From positions 124,001 to 188,000 of the forward strand of contig JBGSKQ010000095.1 of assembly GCA_041741095.1 (NCBI GenBank): a stretch of 64,000 bases of DNA, written 5' to 3'. A program made the position numbers and the translations under genes. Source of the DNA: UBA6168 sp041741095 (GTDB lineage Bacteria > Bacteroidota > Bacteroidia > Chitinophagales > Saprospiraceae). Below are positions 61,270 to 64,000 of the stretch, in pieces (position 1 is the first letter of the stretch; each line of letters starts with the position of its first letter). The notes below the pieces were generated by a model, which searched no databases, had not been told where the DNA came from, and worked only from the letters and a program-made list of their open reading frames with translations.

Positions 61270-61707
61270 ATGAAAAAACATCTCCTGGCTTTCATATTAT
61301 GTTTTGCCACCTTGTACCTGTATTCACAGACCGGGAAGTCTGCCATCGTCGAAGCACTGAACCGCCGGATAGACGACGCTGTGGTGCAAAAAGACCTGCC
61401 GCAACTACAGCGATGGTATGCCGATGATTTTATTTTTACGCACGGCACGGGCGTCGTGGACGACAAGAACTCCTGGTTGAAAACAGTGGCCGACCCGGCT
61501 GCCCGCTACCTTTCCCGTACCCACGATTCGCTGACCACGGAACTGCACCAACATGTGGCCATCGTACATGGAAAGCTGACGGTGAGCCGTGAAAACACTG
61601 GCCGACCTGCCAACTACGAACTGTGGTATCTCCGGGTATTTGCCTTGCGCAAAAAGCAGTGGCAGTTGGTGTCGCACCGCACCATCTCTGAGCGGCATTT
61701 GAATTGA
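61270..61707 (+). CDS. Exported DUF4440/NTF2-like protein
   Basis: 145 aa from ATG 61270, which gives a signal peptide (KKHLLAFILCFATLYLYSQ); the frame is open 102 nt further upstream. The mature part has the cone-fold pattern of NTF2-like proteins: a helix (EALNRRIDDAVVQKDLPQLQRWY), ADDFIFTHGTGVVDDKNSWL, then strands ending KKQWQLVSHRTISERH. Such DUF4440 proteins often lack known substrates. Probably periplasmic. Confidence 0.82.
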   Translation: MKKHLLAFILCFATLYLYSQTGKSAIVEALNRRIDDAVVQKDLPQLQRWYADDFIFTHGTGVVDDKNSWLKTVADPAARYLSRTHDSLTTELHQHVAIVHGKLTVSRENTGRPANYELWYLRVFALRKKQWQLVSHRTISERHLN

Positions 61708-61938
61708 GGATGGGACGAAGGAAAGCTTTTCAAAAGCCCAAAAACTGAGTATGAAATTTTAATTGCATCATGCAGGATGCATTGCCGTTTGAAAATTTGT
61801 GTAGATTTATTGTGAATTTGGAGTCTTCGTTGGTTGTGCTTTATTGTTGACGGGTTAACTGATTTTTTTTGACGCTGATTTCAACCCAAAAGTGATCCCT
61901 AAACATTATTTGTGCGAATTTTTTGAAAAACCAATTTG

Positions 61939-63459
61939 ATGAAGAAAGACCACTTTTTGTTACAGTTGATCGAACGCCTGGACGAGGTGTTTTACATTAT
62001 GGAATACCCTTCCATGGATTTTAAATACGTCAGTCCCGGCATCGTCTCACGGGGTTACTCGGTACAGGAAATCTACGACAATCCGGGTATAATGTACCAA
62101 CACCTTAATGCCGATCAGAGGGAGTATTTTATAAAGGCAATTGAAGATTCTTTTGGCAAGGGACCTCTTACCATAGATTATCCACTAAAAACAAGGTTGG
62201 GTGAAAACAAATGGTACCAAAGCTCCATGATGTTGATGCAGGATGGGGAGGATGGACAATTGTTGGTAGGTTTTGTAAAAGATATTTCTGAACGAAAAAA
62301 TGCGATACTGGAACTGCAAAACCTGAAGGCAGAATATGAGGATTTGTACAACAACGCCCCGAATGGCTACCACTCCCTCGATGCTAATGGCAATATTATC
62401 CGCATCAACGATACTGAACTGAAATGGCTGGGCTATACCCGGGAGGAAATGTTGGGAAAGCCTATAAAGAAATTTATTACGACCACCAGCCAAAAGACTT
62501 TTGATGAGAACTTTCCAAAAGTTTTGGCACTGAACGCTATTAGTGATCTCCACCTGGAATTAGTCCGAAAAGACGGTACCATCTTGCACTGCCTGCTCAA
62601 TGCCTCCATAAAAAGCGAGAACGAAAGCAAAATGAATTTTACTCGCACCATATTGACCGACATCAGTGAATTGAAAGAATCCGAAGACCGGCTTAGGCAT
62701 TCGCAAATGGCATTGGAGGCTATCAACCAGGAACTAAAAGAGGCAAACCGCCGACTGGAACGGCTCAACCTAACCAAGGATGTTTTGCTCAAAATCGTTT
62801 CTCACGACCTGCGGAACCCGCTCGAAACTGTCAAGATGATATCCGGCCTTCTCAGCGAAAAATACGAAGATCTGGATCCTGGTACGCTGCTCAAGTACCT
62901 GGATTATATCAGCCAATCCAGTAGCCATGCCACCGATATACTGGATGATATGACCGGGATGTTGAACCTGGACAACGATCTCAATTTCAAGCTGAAAAAG
63001 ACTGCTATCGCTCCCATTTTGGAAGAAGCTATTGCTCCCCATAAAAACAGGGCAAATGAAAAAAATATAGCAATGTTGTTCGAGCGGTCGTCAGACTTGG
63101 ATAAATGGCAGGTAAACGTGGATGCCAAATGGATGGTAAGGGCCATGGACAACCTCATTACCAACGCCTTGAAATTTACCTATCCTAATGGCGAAGTCAA
63201 AGTTGGCTGTCAGGGCGATGGCCAGGAGGTAGTGCTTTATGTGGAAGACAATGGCATGGGTATTTCGGAAGAAGTGCAGCAGACGCTTTTCAACAAGTTC
63301 ATGGTAAAAAGCCAACACGGCACTGCTGGTGAAATGGGCACGGGCCTGGGCCTCTCCATCGTGAAACAAATCATTGATATGCAAATAGGCGAAATAAAGG
63401 TAGAAAGTACGAAGGGTAAAGGGAGCAGATTTGAAATCAGGCTGCCAATGGTGAATTGA
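61939..63459 (+). CDS. PAS-domain sensor histidine kinase
   Basis: 506 aa from ATG 61939. There is no TM helix, so it is cytosolic. Two PAS domains (about 10-120 and 130-245; YNNAPNGYHSLDANGNIIRI opens the second, WLGYTREEMLGKPI follows), a short coiled coil (about 250-280), then the dimerisation/phosphoacceptor box LKIVSHDLRNPLETVKMI (His near residue 290). The ATPase domain has DNLITNALKFT (N box), VEDNGMGIS (G1) and GTGLGLSIVKQI (G2). A complete, probably active kinase. No response regulator gene is adjacent in the window; the signal is unknown. Confidence 0.92.
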   Translation: MKKDHFLLQLIERLDEVFYIMEYPSMDFKYVSPGIVSRGYSVQEIYDNPGIMYQHLNADQREYFIKAIEDSFGKGPLTIDYPLKTRLGENKWYQSSMMLMQDGEDGQLLVGFVKDISERKNAILELQNLKAEYEDLYNNAPNGYHSLDANGNIIRINDTELKWLGYTREEMLGKPIKKFITTTSQKTFDENFPKVLALNAISDLHLELVRKDGTILHCLLNASIKSENESKMNFTRTILTDISELKESEDRLRHSQMALEAINQELKEANRRLERLNLTKDVLLKIVSHDLRNPLETVKMISGLLSEKYEDLDPGTLLKYLDYISQSSSHATDILDDMTGMLNLDNDLNFKLKKTAIAPILEEAIAPHKNRANEKNIAMLFERSSDLDKWQVNVDAKWMVRAMDNLITNALKFTYPNGEVKVGCQGDGQEVVLYVEDNGMGISEEVQQTLFNKFMVKSQHGTAGEMGTGLGLSIVKQIIDMQIGEIKVESTKGKGSRFEIRLPMVN

Positions 63460-63730
63460 ATATTTTGCTGTAGCATTTATTACTTGTTCCAATTCATTTT
63501 GAAATACATGGCATTTTTTGTCTTGTTAAAAATTGTGGCTCATTCCCCTTTATTGATAAGCGTATTAAAATTCGTAGCAGGCACATTCGTCCATCAATTC
63601 CAAAAGCGTCTATCTTTAAAGATATTGAAGCGATGCTCCCGGTTTAAAGCGACACCTCCAAATTCAGAGCAATCGTACAAGGCGGTTACTTGTTATTTCA
63701 TATCAATCTTATAATTGCCATTGAACATTA
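63460..63730. other. Intergenic region, no supported gene
   Basis: One weak plus-strand frame (63484-63714) has a hydrophobic N-terminal part but no credible start or family. Not called. Confidence 0.4.
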
Positions 63731-63911
63731 GAGCTTGTTTGTGATTTGGTGCTTGAGACAAAAACGAGCTATTTTTTGTCAGTTTTATAGGTTTTTGAAG
63801 ACGCATAACTTGTCCCGGTACATCGGGAGTGGGTCTACGCCACTGAAAAAAGCTGAAAAATGGCGAAAAAGAGCCGTTTTTTGGCCAAGTGACCAAATCG
63901 CAAACAAGCTC
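63731..63911. mobile_element. MITE-like element with TTA target duplications
   Basis: Terminal inverted repeats GAGCTTGTTTGTGATTTGGT and the matching 3' end (one mismatch in 20) continue as imperfect arms for about 50 bp. TTA flanks both ends (63728-63730 and 63912-63914), a likely 3-bp target-site duplication. 181 bp, no transposase. The TNA-type duplication resembles IS5-group (IS1031-like) elements; that link is inference. Confidence 0.72.
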
Positions 63912-63914
63912 TTA

Positions 63915-64000
63915 AGGCAAGCTGCAATTCCCCATGCTTGTTTACATTTGCTGCGTTGGGACTTTGAAAAACCAAGCTGAAACAGTATCTCATTGCAAAG
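63915..64000. other. Window end, no feature seen
   Basis: 86 bp downstream of the MITE-like element without a recognisable gene start or repeat. Confidence 0.3.

Noticed and set aside
63735..63980. 81-codon frame near the window end
   Set aside because: Lies mostly inside the MITE-like element; its sequence is the translated inverted repeat.

Overview
The window looks like a chromosomal piece of a Bacteroidota genome, most likely of the Saprospiria/Lewinella-Haliscomenobacter kind. The evidence is type IX secretion system (T9SS) cargo proteins with type A and type B C-terminal sorting domains, two PorP/SprF proteins, PorE-like TPR-PD40 envelope proteins, TAnnTTTG-type -7 boxes, few Shine-Dalgarno sites, and large intergenic repeats. 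The genus is inference. I saw no rRNA, tRNA or CRISPR array.

Layout. 1-6.0 kb: 3' part of a CstB-like persulfide dioxygenase/rhodanese, glycerate kinase, and a 1077-aa T9SS cargo protein. 6.1-12.8 kb (minus): cytidylate kinase, then a T9SS envelope operon reading type-B-sorted repeat protein -> PorP/SprF -> OmpA/TPR/PD40 protein. 13.1-16.1 kb (minus): exported protein -> methyltransferase -> PurM. 16.4-20 kb: a lipoprotein and pyruvate phosphate dikinase. 20.2-26.2 kb: RND efflux operon (TolC, adaptor, permease) split by a repeat-filled gap, then a queuosine-precursor transporter. 27-31 kb: a barrel-like protein and a PKD T9SS cargo. 31-34.4 kb: DUF819 transporter and an unusual Clp-like double AAA+ ATPase. 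34.7-42.9 kb: lipoprotein, PorE-like protein with SPOR domains, lipoamide dehydrogenase, second PorP, and an NlpC/P60 protein with the catalytic Cys replaced by Ser. 43.2-50.9 kb: two very small membrane proteins, DHOD-like protein, pyruvate:ferredoxin oxidoreductase, NhaD antiporter. 51.2-52.2 kb: glucokinase.

52.2-61 kb is an accessory region. It holds a REP-associated tyrosine transposase flanked by its own REP palindromes, a broken N6-adenine methylase, an AT-rich overlapping pair (membrane protein plus secreted trypsin-like protease), two decayed copies of an Mrr-type restriction endonuclease tail, and several large palindromes. The window closes with a DUF4440-like protein, a PAS histidine kinase and a MITE-like element with TTA target duplications.

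The intergenic DNA is the most unusual part. There is (i) a composite two-hairpin element with a GGTGACATCT arm, present twice plus a single-hairpin relative; (ii) inverted pairs of tandem 7-mers or 8-mers, a different unit at each locus; (iii) a GC-rich double-hairpin element in two opposite copies; (iv) a perfect 35-bp-arm palindrome. Among the proteins, the strongest candidates for something new are the membrane-protein/protease pair inside restriction-system debris and the Clp-like ATPase lacking key translocase residues. All functions are read from the sequence by eye; no searches were run.
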